This document shows, piece after piece, positions 55,469 to 64,000 of a stretch of DNA of 64,000 bases (within the stretch, counting starts at the first letter, position 1; every line of letters begins with the position of its first letter). Position numbers and translations under genes: made by a program. The notes under the pieces are model-generated. The model saw only the letters and a program-made list of their open reading frames with translations, was not told the origin of the DNA and did not search any database. Location of the stretch: NCBI RefSeq assembly GCF_022347545.1, contig NZ_JAKREW010000003.1, positions 1 through 64,000 of the forward strand, given 5' to 3'. Source of the stretch: Terribium retamae. GTDB lineage: Bacteria > Pseudomonadota > Alphaproteobacteria > Rhizobiales > Rhizobiaceae.

Positions 55469-56667
55469 ACCCGGCTGAGCAGGGCGGCGTTGAGCGCATC
55501 CATGTCCTTCTCGGCCGGCTGGGTCTCCAGCGAAAGCACCGGCAGCTGCCGGCGCAGATGGTCGTGATGCGTGCGCACACCATACTCCAGGTCGGACATG
55601 TAGAAGCCGGCGAAAGCCTCCGACAGCATCGATTCGTTCGACCAGACCGAAAGCTGAACATCTTCGGCCATGGTGTCGCGGTCGATGCGGAAGGCAAGAT
55701 AGCGAGCGGCAGCCTGCTCGCGGCTCTCGTCGGCATAACGGTAGATGGCGCCGCGGAGCAGCGTTTCGCCGGTCGACAGCGGGAATTCCTGATAGAACTG
55801 CACCGATTCCGGGGTTACCGCGATGACGGCGTTGGGAAAGAGACCATAATAGATCCAAGCCTTCTTCTGCGCATCGGGAAGGTGGTCCGGTTGCGGCGCA
55901 ATCCGGACATAGTTCTTGACGCTCCAGCGGCGGCCAGCATGCGGATTGTAGGTTGCATAGGAGCGCGAGACGCCATTGATGAAAGGCTCGTCGTAATAGG
56001 TTGAGCCATAAAGGTCTTGTAGCGCCGGATGCGCCATCGCGACGTGGTAGCCTTCATTGTCGACGTCACGCACCGACTTCCAGTTGACCGGGCTTTTCTG
56101 GGTCCAGATGCCCCAGGACGGAACCATGTCCGCGGCACGGTAGGGCACGAACTCTGCTTCGATCGGTTTCAAAAGCTCGGCCACCGAAGGCTGTGGACCG
56201 CCGTCTCGGAAACGGATGAAGATGAAGCCCATCCAGATTTCCAGATCGAGTGGCTTCAGGCCGAATTCGGTCTTGTCCAGTTCGGGAAAAGACCGAGGGC
56301 GGGCGGCGCCGCGCAGCGTGCCGTCGAGATTATAGACCCAGCCGTGGAAAGGGCAGACCAAGGCGTTGGCGCAATGGCCCTGAGTGTCGGCCACCACCCG
56401 GCTGCCGCGATGCCGGCACAGATTGTGGAAGCCACGCACGACGCCGTCCTTGCCGCGCACGATCAGCGCGCGTTCGCCGACCACATCCATGGTCAGATAG
56501 TCGCCCGGATTTGAGACGTCGGAGACGTGGCCGGCGATCTGCCAATGGGTGCGGAACAGATGCTCCTTCTCCAGTTCCAGCAGCGCATCGGAGTGATAGG
56601 CCCAGCCCGGCAAGCCGCTGCGATCCCAATTGTCGGGAATTGCCACATCGCGAAAATGTGGGTTCAT
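55465..56667 (-). CDS. Rieske non-heme iron oxygenase, alpha subunit
   Basis: A 400-residue oxygenase. The Rieske [2Fe-2S] ligands are C84-x-H86 and C105-x2-H108 (NLCRHRGS, CPFHGW). The mononuclear iron site lies in DNEGYHVAMAH: H208 and H213. The residue bridging to the neighbouring Rieske cluster is Glu205, where most ring-hydroxylating oxygenases have Asp; Glu is reported for carnitine/quaternary-amine oxygenases of the CntA type. This makes a quaternary amine a better guess than an aromatic ring. No reductase or beta subunit nearby. It is 17 bp downstream of a TTGAA/TTCAA palindrome. Confidence 0.9.
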   Translation of the reverse strand: MNPHFRDVAIPDNWDRSGLPGWAYHSDALLELEKEHLFRTHWQIAGHVSDVSNPGDYLTMDVVGERALIVRGKDGVVRGFHNLCRHRGSRVVADTQGHCANALVCPFHGWVYNLDGTLRGAARPRSFPELDKTEFGLKPLDLEIWMGFIFIRFRDGGPQPSVAELLKPIEAEFVPYRAADMVPSWGIWTQKSPVNWKSVRDVDNEGYHVAMAHPALQDLYGSTYYDEPFINGVSRSYATYNPHAGRRWSVKNYVRIAPQPDHLPDAQKKAWIYYGLFPNAVIAVTPESVQFYQEFPLSTGETLLRGAIYRYADESREQAAARYLAFRIDRDTMAEDVQLSVWSNESMLSEAFAGFYMSDLEYGVRTHHDHLRRQLPVLSLETQPAEKDMDALNAALLSRV

Positions 56668-56683
56668 GATGGATGCTTTCTTA

Positions 56684-56703
56684 TTGAATAATCATTCAAT
56701 ATA
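56684..56703. promoter_or_regulatory. Palindromic operator, site 3 of a dispersed amine regulon
   Basis: TTGAATAATCATTCAA is a perfect 6-bp inverted repeat with a 4-base centre, followed by TATA. It is 17 bp upstream of the Rieske gene, where a repressor would block the promoter. The remainder of the 307-bp gap (to 56974) shows no gene, only a weak CCGAAAG/CTTTCGG hairpin. Confidence 0.65.
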
Positions 56704-56974
56704 AGCATATTTGTTATGGAAATGCAACGGCTTGTGATTTTCGTGGTTCGCACGTGCGAAAACGCCGAGGTGCTTGTGCAGGAATTTTTCTGGCTTTCCC
56801 GGTATTAATCGATGCTCGGTGCGGGCCGTTTTGCGCGCGAAAACGAAATGCCTTCGCCTCTTCGTGTGGGCCCGTTGACGAAGCGGCCTTGCGAAGGGTC
56901 AAGCAACGGTTATCCCGAAAGCCTTTGGCTGACTTTCGGAATGCGTTCTTGCAAGAGACGATCGTAGCGCCGGT

Positions 56975-57328
56975 TTATCCAGCTTTAGCAGGCGCTTTCG
57001 GCTTTGCCGCCTTCTTGGCGACCGGCTTTGCCTCGACCTTCGCCGTGGGTTTCGCGGACTTTGCCGGAGCCTTCGCCGTAGAAGCCGCCTTTGCGGGTGC
57101 GGCTGGCACCTTTGCAGGTTTCACCGCCTTCGGCTTGGCGGCCTTGGCGGGAGCTGCAGCCTTGGCGGATTTGGCGGCGGCATTTCGGGCGGGCTTTTTG
57201 CTCTCTTCGGCCTCGACCTCGCCCGCGGCCTGATGCCAGTGGCGTTCGTGCGCGCCATGCGGCCTGCCCTCGCGTTCCCAGATTTCATGGGCGCGCTGCC
57301 GGATGCGTTCTTGCCTGTCGTCTGCCAT
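56975..57328 (-). CDS. DUF2934 protein with histone-H1-like Lys/Ala/Pro tail
   Basis: A 117-residue protein. The N-terminal ~40 residues are DUF2934 (RIRQRAHEIWEREGRPHGAHERHW). The other ~70 are Ala/Lys/Pro repeats such as KPAKVPAAPAKAA, as in bacterial H1-like proteins. It probably binds nucleic acid. The start MADDRQERIR follows GGAGAG. Confidence 0.82.
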   Translation of the reverse strand: MADDRQERIRQRAHEIWEREGRPHGAHERHWHQAAGEVEAEESKKPARNAAAKSAKAAAPAKAAKPKAVKPAKVPAAPAKAASTAKAPAKSAKPTAKVEAKPVAKKAAKPKAPAKAG

Positions 57329-57508
57329 GGACATCTCTCCTGATGTTCGACGCATACCCGCGCGATGCAGCAAACCATGCGCAGCCGCAGGTTGAACATT
57401 TGCATATTTCCGCAAGGTGAGGGCGCTGGCAAGTGTCTGGGATCAGGCGGGTTTCTCGAAACGCACCGGGAGCTTGTTGCGCCACAGCTATCGGCTGGTC
57501 CAAAACGA

Positions 57509-57534
57509 AAACCCCGGCAGCCGCCGGGGTTTTG
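57509..57534. terminator. Terminator downstream of the small exported protein gene
   Basis: Stem AAAACCCCGGC / GCCGGGGTTTT with AGCC loop; A/T tracts on both sides. It serves the minus-strand gene that ends at 57557 and could also act on + strand transcripts. Confidence 0.88.
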
Positions 57535-57556
57535 TGTATTCTGAGCAGGAAGTGTT

Positions 57557-57919
57557 CTAACTGTTTTTCTTCGTAATCAGCGTCAAAGTACCATCCTGTC
57601 CCATGCTCGTGGCCACGACCTGTGCCGATGTCGAGCCCTTGGCCTTCAGAGCGGCAGTGGCTTCGGGGACAGCGTCGATATTGCTGCGCAGCTGCTTGAG
57701 ACTGTCATCGCTGCCTTGCGCAACGATCTGTTCGACCTCTTTCTGCGTCGCCTGGGGCAGTTCGCTGACATCGACTACGTTGATGCGCTGGATCTTGGGA
57801 GTGGCGCTTGGTGCGGACGCCGGCGGATTGGACGGTGCTTGTGGTGTCGACGATTGAGCGTTCGCCGCAAAGACGCCGACGAAAGAAATGCTTGCCGCAA
57901 GCAACAGAGCCTTATGCAT
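57557..57919 (-). CDS. Small exported protein, function unknown
   Basis: A 120-residue protein with signal peptide (MHKALLLAASISFVGVFAANAQ), a Pro/Ser/Thr linker and a ~75-residue acidic/helical domain (VDVSELPQATQKEVEQIVAQG). No family recognised. AAAGGGAAA precedes the ATG. Its own terminator follows. Confidence 0.75.
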   Translation of the reverse strand: MHKALLLAASISFVGVFAANAQSSTPQAPSNPPASAPSATPKIQRINVVDVSELPQATQKEVEQIVAQGSDDSLKQLRSNIDAVPEATAALKAKGSTSAQVVATSMGQDGTLTLITKKNS

Positions 57920-58209
57920 GGGTTTCCCTTTCCGGTTGGCCCCCGCTGGCCAGCCAACAGAATACGACAATGAGTCCTCAAGCGGCCGCTCACCGGGTCA
58001 TTTCGTGACCAATTGGTGTCCGCAATGTGGGGCGGCCCTCGACACTGGCACAGCGTCAGGGGAACCTCTATAAAGTTCGCGTGTTAACCAGTGTTCGCCC
58101 TCAAAAACGCTCGGGGCCGTTTTACTTCGGTTTACCAATCGGCTTCACCAAACGGCAGGCGACCATCGCTAAACTGTCTCAAGACAGGTTCACTCCCAGA
58201 CGTTCTTCA

Positions 58210-60084
58210 ATGACAAGCACTGTTTCTCAGCACGCGCAAACGACGACCTCTGCAACTGCGGCAACGGCTTTTGGCTCGAGCCGGAAGCGCGCCGAAAGCG
58301 CTTGGTCGCCGTGGCCGCGTCTCAGCAAGCGGGATCAAAGCCTGTACCCGAAGCTCTCCTTCAGCATTGGCCTGGCCATCCTGTGTGCGGCTGTGCTGGC
58401 GGCCATGATCCTGTCACGAGCCTGGAACGATTTCGTCGAGGCCAGGCAGAACCACTACGACATCCAGTACTTTCGCCAGATTCTCGATACTGCGAACTTC
58501 ATTTCCGCTGAACGTGGCCCGGCCAATGACGCGATGTCGGATCCCAGCGAAACGGCGCTGAAGCGGCTCGCTGAATTTCGAGCGCGCAGCGACGCCGCGC
58601 TGGTCAGCCTCTCGGCGCCGCCGGAAGTGCCGATCCTGCTCCACGACCACCCGATTCCGCGCGATCTCATCGAGGCCGTCACCGAAAATCTGGCACTCGC
58701 AAGGACCAAGGTCGATCACGCAGCAACCGTTCAGGGTGGCGAGGCCAAGTTGCGGGCAATGCAGGCAGCAATCGAAGCAATGTTCGGCGTTTCGGATCGT
58801 TTTCGTGCCGTGACGACATGGCGTGCGAATGAGCTGATCGGCCATGACAGCGGACTGTCGGAGCCGGTGCTCGTTGGCCAGATGCTGGCGGATCTGCGTG
58901 AATATGGCGGCCGCATCGCCTCGGAAGTGATCGCGCCACTCGCGTCGCGCCAGCGCATCCCATTGGAAAACATCATCGACGCGCGCCGTGATCAAGGGCG
59001 CATCCATCAGATATGGGACATGCTGCGTGGTCAGACCGCGCTCAATGTCATGCCCGATCTTGCCAGGAACCAGGCCGCAATCGATACGCTGTTCTTCGGA
59101 GCTGGCATGAATATGGTCGACACCCTCATCAAGCAGGGCAAGGATTCCAGCAGCTACTCGATAACTGCGGTCGAACTGACCAGGGCCTTCGTGCCGACGA
59201 TGAAGTCGATCGAGGATTATCGCACGGCCTTTCTCGATAAGACCGTGTCGAGGGTCGCTGCGGAGCGCGATGGTGCCCTAAAGCTTCTGGCCATTGTTTC
59301 TCTGGCGACCACGATCGTGCTTGCCGTGCTGATCGGTGTGCTCCTTTCGGTGCGCCGCGACGTCTTTCGCCCTCTGCTTCAAGCGCGCGAGGAAGTGATC
59401 GGTCTGGCGGAAGACCGCCCGCTGGCGGAAAGGCTTGCTTCTGGTGGTGCCGGTGAAATGACGCGCTTGTTCGATGCAATCGACGTTTTGCAGGATCGCA
59501 TGCGCGAGCGTGCCTCGCTGACCAGCGAATTGCGCCAGCAAGCAGAAACCGACGGCCTGACCGGCGCGCTGAACCGGCGCACGCTCGATTACATTGCCCA
59601 AAACGGCAGCGACGGATCGCCGAAGGACGATGCGCTCGCCTTGATCATGATCGACTTGGACCATTTCAAGAGCATCAATGACACCCATGGCCATCTAGCA
59701 GGCGATCGGGTGCTGGTCGAAACGGCCAAGCTCTTGAAGCGGGAGGCTCCGATCGATTGTGTCGTTGCCCGTTTCGGTGGCGAAGAATTTGCCTTGCTGT
59801 TCCCCTGTTCGGATATCAACCAGGCCGGGCGTCTCGCTGAGAGCATCCGCGCTAAATTGGAGAACCATCGGTTCACCGTCTCCGAGGGCCGCCAGATCAC
59901 CGTAACCGCCAGCTTCGGCGTGGCTTGCGGACAGCGGGGACCGAGCAGTTGGCGCCATCTGGTGGAACGGGCCGATAAAGCGCTTTACCGGGCCAAAGCG
60001 GACGGCCGCAATCGCGTCTCCATGGCTCCGATCTCTGTCGCCCGCCGGATGGGAGGCGAGGGTGATCAGCGCCTCCGAGCCTAG
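58210..60084 (+). CDS. Membrane diguanylate cyclase (GGDEF)
   Basis: A 624-residue c-di-GMP synthase. Two transmembrane helices (ILCAAVLAAMILS and VSLATTIVLAVLIGVLL) flank a ~250-residue periplasmic sensor rich in helices. The second is followed by a HAMP-like segment. The cyclase domain begins TDGLTGALNRRTLD and has DLDHFKSIND and RFGGEEFALLFP. The allosteric RxxD site is missing (APID in its place), so feedback inhibition by c-di-GMP is unlikely. No EAL domain. Start MTSTVSQHAQ; an upstream frame extension is unlikely. Confidence 0.9.
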   Translation: MTSTVSQHAQTTTSATAATAFGSSRKRAESAWSPWPRLSKRDQSLYPKLSFSIGLAILCAAVLAAMILSRAWNDFVEARQNHYDIQYFRQILDTANFISAERGPANDAMSDPSETALKRLAEFRARSDAALVSLSAPPEVPILLHDHPIPRDLIEAVTENLALARTKVDHAATVQGGEAKLRAMQAAIEAMFGVSDRFRAVTTWRANELIGHDSGLSEPVLVGQMLADLREYGGRIASEVIAPLASRQRIPLENIIDARRDQGRIHQIWDMLRGQTALNVMPDLARNQAAIDTLFFGAGMNMVDTLIKQGKDSSSYSITAVELTRAFVPTMKSIEDYRTAFLDKTVSRVAAERDGALKLLAIVSLATTIVLAVLIGVLLSVRRDVFRPLLQAREEVIGLAEDRPLAERLASGGAGEMTRLFDAIDVLQDRMRERASLTSELRQQAETDGLTGALNRRTLDYIAQNGSDGSPKDDALALIMIDLDHFKSINDTHGHLAGDRVLVETAKLLKREAPIDCVVARFGGEEFALLFPCSDINQAGRLAESIRAKLENHRFTVSEGRQITVTASFGVACGQRGPSSWRHLVERADKALYRAKADGRNRVSMAPISVARRMGGEGDQRLRA

Positions 60085-60095
60085 ACGGGCTACCT

Positions 60096-61265
60096 TCAGC
60101 CCGCGGCCTGGCGTCTGCTTGCCAATCTGGTCTCCCAGAGGCTTGCCGCAAGCATGACTATGGTGGTCAGCCATCCCATGGCGAGAAGATCGACGTGGAA
60201 AGCCACCGGAAACAGTGCCGCCAAGGCGACAATGGCGGCAATGTGAGAAGCCGGGACCGAGCCGTACACCACTTTCTTGTAGATGGCGCTGCCGAGCAGG
60301 TAGATGGCAGGCCCGCCGCACAATGTCAGAGCATAGGCAGTCTTCAGCCCGTCATGTGGATGGGCAAGCACCAGATCGTTCCCCACGGCTGTGGCGATGA
60401 TCCCACCGATCAGCACGGCGTGGATGTAGTGGAAATAGGCACCGAGCCGGCCAGGATCGTCGGAGTGCGTGATGGTCTCGGTGGCATCCTTGCTCGACGT
60501 GCCGAAATACAGCCACCACATCGCAAGCGTGCCGAGGAAGGTGGCTAGAAGCGCCGACAGCACCGCAGGTTCCCATACCTCGGCGCGCCCCAGTGTGGCG
60601 CCGGTGGCCAGCAGCGTCTCGCCCAGCGCCACGATGACGAACAACTGGCAGCGTTCCGCCAGGTGCCCGCCCTCGATCGTCCAGTCGCTGGTTCTGGAAC
60701 GGCCCAACCCCGGCAGCGCGAAGCCGAACATCGGCGACAGATACTCGCAGGCGATCGCCACCGCCCAAAGGGCCGCGCGGGTCCAGTGTTCGGCAAGAGC
60801 GCCGGCGATCCAGAACACCGCTGCGATCAAAAGCCAGCCCAGCATGCGCCGATAGTTGGCGGAGAGCGGGTGGTTCGCTCCCAGTTCCCAGACGACGTAA
60901 GCTGTGCGGCCCACCTGTATCGCGACATAGGCCAGCGCAAAGACCAGCCCGCGGTCGCCAAAAGCGCCGGGGATGGCCGAGGCCATCACCAGCGCCGCCA
61001 GCATCACCGCGAACAGCGCTCCACGGATGCGCGGTGTCTCGGGATCGAACCAGTTGGTAAACCAGCATGTGTACTGCCAGCCCAGCCAGACCGCGAACCA
61101 AAGGATCAGGGTTTCGATGGCGCCGGTTGGCGTCAGGTTGGTGAGCAGTTCATGGCTGAGCTGAGTGACCGCGAAAACATAGACGAGATCAAAGAACAAT
61201 TCCTCGAACGTGACCCGCGCATGGTGGCCGTCCCGACGCCGCAGCAAAGGGTGGTGTCCGGTCAT
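60096..61265 (-). CDS. Low temperature requirement protein A (LtrA)
   Basis: A 389-residue membrane protein with about ten helices. The family opening VTFEELFFDLVYVFAVTQLSH and ERCQLFVIVALGETLL are present. Function unknown. ATG follows GAGGGGA. It converges with the cyclase gene (11-bp gap). Confidence 0.92.
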   Translation of the reverse strand: MTGHHPLLRRRDGHHARVTFEELFFDLVYVFAVTQLSHELLTNLTPTGAIETLILWFAVWLGWQYTCWFTNWFDPETPRIRGALFAVMLAALVMASAIPGAFGDRGLVFALAYVAIQVGRTAYVVWELGANHPLSANYRRMLGWLLIAAVFWIAGALAEHWTRAALWAVAIACEYLSPMFGFALPGLGRSRTSDWTIEGGHLAERCQLFVIVALGETLLATGATLGRAEVWEPAVLSALLATFLGTLAMWWLYFGTSSKDATETITHSDDPGRLGAYFHYIHAVLIGGIIATAVGNDLVLAHPHDGLKTAYALTLCGGPAIYLLGSAIYKKVVYGSVPASHIAAIVALAALFPVAFHVDLLAMGWLTTIVMLAASLWETRLASRRQAAG

Positions 61266-61380
61266 CCTGTTCCCCTCAAAAAGACAACGCCAAATTGAAC
61301 ACCGACCCAGCCTGTGCGCAATCGTTGCAGACAGGGTTCTTCACAGGCTTGCGAAGATCCCGCCCGCGCGGAACGCTAGC

Positions 61381-62154
61381 TTACTTGGTGGTGTAGCCGC
61401 CGTTGACGAGGATGGTCTGGCCGGTCATCCACCAGCCCTCCGAAACCAGCATGCGGATCCATGGCACGATGTCCTCGATGTCCGTCAGGCCGGTCTTTGA
61501 GAAGCTGGATAATGCCGCCGCCGTCTTGTGATAGGCGACGGCATCCGCGCCTTCTGCGGGATAAAAGAAGGGCGTGTCCATCGGACCGGGGCCGATTGCG
61601 GTCACCGAGATGCCGCGTTCGCCAAATTCCTTGGAAGCCGCACGGGTGAAATGCTCTACCGGTGCTTTGGTCCCGGCATAGCTGGAATAGAATGGCGTGA
61701 AGGCGCCGAGCAGCGATGTCACCAGCGTGCAGATCTTGCCGTTGTCGTTGACGTTCTTGCCCGCCTCCTTGAGGAAGAAGAAGGCTGTCTTGGCGTTCAC
61801 GGCGCTCATCTCGTCATATTCGGCTTCCGAAATCTCCACCATCGGCTTCTTCAGCACCTTGCCGACGGTGTTGATGGCGATGTCCGGGCGACCGATCGCT
61901 GCAACCGTGTCCGCAAACAGCTTTTCTACAGCGCCTGCCGTGGTGAGATCCGCCTGGAAGGGGAAGGCCTCCGCGCCCGCCGCTTTCACAGCGGCAAGCG
62001 TGGCATCGGCATCCGTCTTGGTGGCCGCGCTGTTGTAATGGATTGCAATTGCCTTGGCGCCATGTGCGGCAAGATCGCGTGCGATCAATCCGCCCAAATT
62101 CTTCGCTCCGCCTGCGATGAGAACGGTTTTGCCCTTGATGCTGTGATCGGTCAT
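61381..62154 (-). CDS. Short-chain dehydrogenase/reductase
   Basis: A 257-residue SDR. NAD(P) loop GGAKNLGGLIARDL is an unusual variant (GGxKNLG) seen in classical SDRs. The active-site Tyr/Lys pair is YAGTK, and Ser lies in TSLLGAF. C-terminal ends MTGQTILVNGGYTTK. Divergent from LysR, which likely controls it. Confidence 0.9.
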   Translation of the reverse strand: MTDHSIKGKTVLIAGGAKNLGGLIARDLAAHGAKAIAIHYNSAATKTDADATLAAVKAAGAEAFPFQADLTTAGAVEKLFADTVAAIGRPDIAINTVGKVLKKPMVEISEAEYDEMSAVNAKTAFFFLKEAGKNVNDNGKICTLVTSLLGAFTPFYSSYAGTKAPVEHFTRAASKEFGERGISVTAIGPGPMDTPFFYPAEGADAVAYHKTAAALSSFSKTGLTDIEDIVPWIRMLVSEGWWMTGQTILVNGGYTTK

Positions 62155-62249
62155 GGGTGGCCTCCTTTGCCTCTTGGCCTCTTGCGATGCCGCACGGCAC
62201 CGATTTGGCAAAACTTATCGTCTGGAAATTCACGATAAAGTAGACGAAA

Positions 62250-62266
62250 CTGACATCACTTGTCAG
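62250..62266. promoter_or_regulatory. Inverted repeat in the SDR/LysR intergenic region
   Basis: CTGACA - TCACT - TGTCAG, a perfect 6-bp repeat, fits a LysR recognition half (T-N-A form). It lies 96 bp upstream of the SDR start and 27 bp upstream of the LysR start. Confidence 0.55.
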
Positions 62267-62292
62267 AATTGCCTACCAATTGCGAGGCGCAG

Positions 62293-63192
62293 GTGGACCG
62301 TATAGATCTGTTCCGCATTTTCACGCGCGTCGTCGAATGTTCCAGTTTCACGCGTGCGGCGGCGACGCTTGGCCTGCCGCGCTCTTCGGTGTCGGCGGCA
62401 GTCATCGAGCTGGAAGACCGTGTCGGCGCGCGCCTGCTGCATCGTACCACCAGACAGGTGTCGGTGACGCAGGACGGCACTGCCTTCTACGAGCGTTGCT
62501 TGGGCCTGATTGCCGATGTCGAGGAAACCGAAGGCCTGTTTCGGCATACCGCATCGAAACCATCGGGCAGGCTCAAGATCGACGTGCCGGGGCGTATCGG
62601 GCGTCTCATCATCATTCCCGCCCTTCCGGATTTCCTGGAGAAATATCCCGAGATCACCGTCGAGTTGGGCGTCACCGATCGCGCCGTCAACCTGATCGAA
62701 GACAGCGTCGATTGTGTCCTGCGGGTCGGCCCGCTCTCAGATTCCGGCCTCATCGCTCGCTCGATCGGGCAATTGCCGCTCGTCAATGTCGCGAGCCCTC
62801 TCTACCTCGAACGCCATGGCACGCCCCTGACGCCGGATGAACTCGAGATACATTGGGCGGTCAACTACGCGTCACCTTCGACTGGCCGTGTCGAAGATTG
62901 GGAATGGCTGGAAAACGGCATTTTGCGGACACGAACGATGCGCAGCCGGATTACCGCCAACAGCGCCGAGGCCTATATCGCCAGTTGCCTAGCAGGGCTG
63001 GGACTGATCCAGATCCCGGCCTACGATGTCCGCCCTCATCTTGAAGCCGGCACGCTTGTCGAGGTGTTGCCAGACTTTCGGGCGGAGCCGATGACCATGA
63101 CAATCCTCTACCCGACCAGACAGCATCTGTCCCACCGCCTGCATGTCTTTGCCGATTGGCTGGAGGCTCTGTTGCGTGAAGCTGTCAGGTGA
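62293..63192 (+). CDS. LysR family regulator
   Basis: A 299-residue regulator: VDRIDLFRIFTRVVECSSFTRAA at the N-terminus with the HTH LPRSSVSAAVIELEDRVG, then the usual effector-binding domain. GTG start after GAGG; a TTG 33 bp earlier is possible. It overlaps the CydC-like gene by 8 bp at convergent ends. Confidence 0.9.
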   Translation: MDRIDLFRIFTRVVECSSFTRAAATLGLPRSSVSAAVIELEDRVGARLLHRTTRQVSVTQDGTAFYERCLGLIADVEETEGLFRHTASKPSGRLKIDVPGRIGRLIIIPALPDFLEKYPEITVELGVTDRAVNLIEDSVDCVLRVGPLSDSGLIARSIGQLPLVNVASPLYLERHGTPLTPDELEIHWAVNYASPSTGRVEDWEWLENGILRTRTMRSRITANSAEAYIASCLAGLGLIQIPAYDVRPHLEAGTLVEVLPDFRAEPMTMTILYPTRQHLSHRLHVFADWLEALLREAVR

Positions 63193-64000
63193 GCCTGTCG
63201 AGCTTGAATTCGCGTGTCTTTTCTCCCGCAGCAAATGCCTTGTGGCTGGAGATAAGCACGATGCGATCCTGGAAGTGGGCGATCAGGCGCTGGACGATGC
63301 GGTGAGCCTGTTCCTTGTCCAGATGTTCTCCGGGCTCATCGAGCAGCACGATGGGACACCGGCTCAGCACGGCGCGAGCGAGGTTGAGCCGATGCGCCTC
63401 GCCCAATGAAAGCGCATCCTGGGTGATCCACCCTTCCAGACCGCCCGCAAGCTGGATGCGTTCACGCAGTTCGACCATATCCAGCGCCGCCCAGCATTCG
63501 GCCTCGGTTGCGCCGGGCGCGAACAAATTCTCGCGTGCCGAATCCGAAAGCACTGCCGCATCGTGCAGACCAAGAAAAGCGAGCTCCATGCGCGAGGATG
63601 GCGTTAGTTGAACGCTGTCACCGACGAACTTCCCAATCCCGTCGGCCTCCAGCCACCCGGCGATCTGCTTCAACAAGGATGTCTTGCCGCTGCCGCTTGG
63701 CCCGGAAAGCACTGTCGGCCGCCCAGCTTCCAAGGCGAAATCCATCGTGGCGCAGAGCGGCCTGCCGTCCGGTGTGCAACGCGGCAAAGCGATGATGTCC
63801 AATCTGCGCAAGCGAGCTCCACGGCGCGTTGTCGCCGTGTCGGCCAGGATGCGTGGGACCCAGGCTCGCAACTGTTTCGACGCGGCACCTTCTTTGATCC
63901 GGGCGAGAAGGATGCGCGAGATGCCTTGCACGGCTTCCCCCAGGGCCAGCCACGCGAAGGCGACAAAGGCCGCAGGCAGCAGCGCTTCCCCGCGTTGACC
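63185..64000 (-). CDS. cydC: CydC-like ABC half-transporter (partial, runs off the window)
   Basis: The C-terminal ~272 residues of a larger protein; the open frame continues past the right edge. The most N-terminal visible stretch (LLPAAFVAFAWLALGEAVQG) is the last membrane helix. The ATPase has Walker A GPSGSGKTS and Walker B VLLDEPGEHLD, but the signature is LSLGEAHR rather than LSGGQ. This pattern fits CydC of the cysteine/glutathione exporter CydDC needed for cytochrome bd assembly. CydD would lie beyond the edge. Confidence 0.75.
   Translation of the reverse strand, partial: GQRGEALLPAAFVAFAWLALGEAVQGISRILLARIKEGAASKQLRAWVPRILADTATTRRGARLRRLDIIALPRCTPDGRPLCATMDFALEAGRPTVLSGPSGSGKTSLLKQIAGWLEADGIGKFVGDSVQLTPSSRMELAFLGLHDAAVLSDSARENLFAPGATEAECWAALDMVELRERIQLAGGLEGWITQDALSLGEAHRLNLARAVLSRCPIVLLDEPGEHLDKEQAHRIVQRLIAHFQDRIVLISSHKAFAAGEKTREFKLDRLT

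Overview
The window is typical alphaproteobacterial chromosome. GC-rich coding DNA, a CarD-type regulator beside 7Fe ferredoxin, a SUV3-like helicase, a PHA locus (phaR/phaA/phaB), a 6S RNA beside 5-formyltetrahydrofolate cyclo-ligase, and a composite palindromic intergenic repeat all point to the Hyphomicrobiales (Rhizobiales), most likely a Mesorhizobium/Aminobacter-like member of the Phyllobacteriaceae. The family placement is inference. The first ~110 bases are homopolymer-rich and look like a poor-quality contig end. The last gene (a CydC-like ABC half-transporter) runs off the right edge. I see no tRNA, rRNA, insertion sequence, prophage or CRISPR array.

Layout. 0-5 kb: a CPA1 cation/proton antiporter, a TetR regulator, and a translationally coupled pair of exported proteins (parallel beta-helix protein plus diheme cytochrome). 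5-7 kb: two paralogous exported cysteine-repeat proteins of unknown function. 7-16.5 kb: glmM, an outer-membrane beta-barrel protein, an M32 carboxypeptidase, a GntR regulator with nitroreductase and tandem operator, an M20 amidohydrolase, an ABC exporter and rpmE. 16.5-21 kb: TetR/NmrA-like/DUF1772 module with a clear operator, ddl, a SelW-like protein and yebC. 21-25.6 kb: two polyamine-type binding proteins flanking a flavin amine oxidase, led by a BetI-like TetR gene. 26-32 kb: M19 dipeptidase, malonyl-CoA synthetase, and the PHB genes. 32-44 kb: SUV3-like helicase, S4 protein, fdxA, carD-like gene, VWA/MoxR genes around a GH25 lipoprotein, 6S RNA, fau, ymdB-like and terC-like genes. 44-47 kb: six alternating VOC and SRPBCC genes divergent from an ArsR regulator. 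47-52 kb: PotABC-like transporter without a binding protein, divergent from a class III aminotransferase. 52-58 kb: a small Gly/His-rich membrane protein, a DMT exporter, PhyH dioxygenase/AraC pair, an orphan Rieske oxygenase, a DUF2934 protein and a small exported protein. 58-64 kb: diguanylate cyclase, LtrA, an SDR/LysR pair and the partial CydC-like gene.

Most interesting links. The amine-related loci seem to form one dispersed system. A near-identical palindrome (TTGAAy-N4-ATTCAA followed by AATA or TATA) occurs upstream of the BetI-like TetR/binding-protein/amine-oxidase operon, in the divergent region between potABC and the aminotransferase, and 17 bp upstream of a Rieske oxygenase that carries Glu205 at the bridging position reported for quaternary-amine oxygenases. 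This would connect orphan binding proteins to a transporter 23 kb away and to three amine-catabolic enzymes. The strongest unknown is the pair of cysteine-repeat exported proteins, one of which has a recent 174-bp in-frame duplication.
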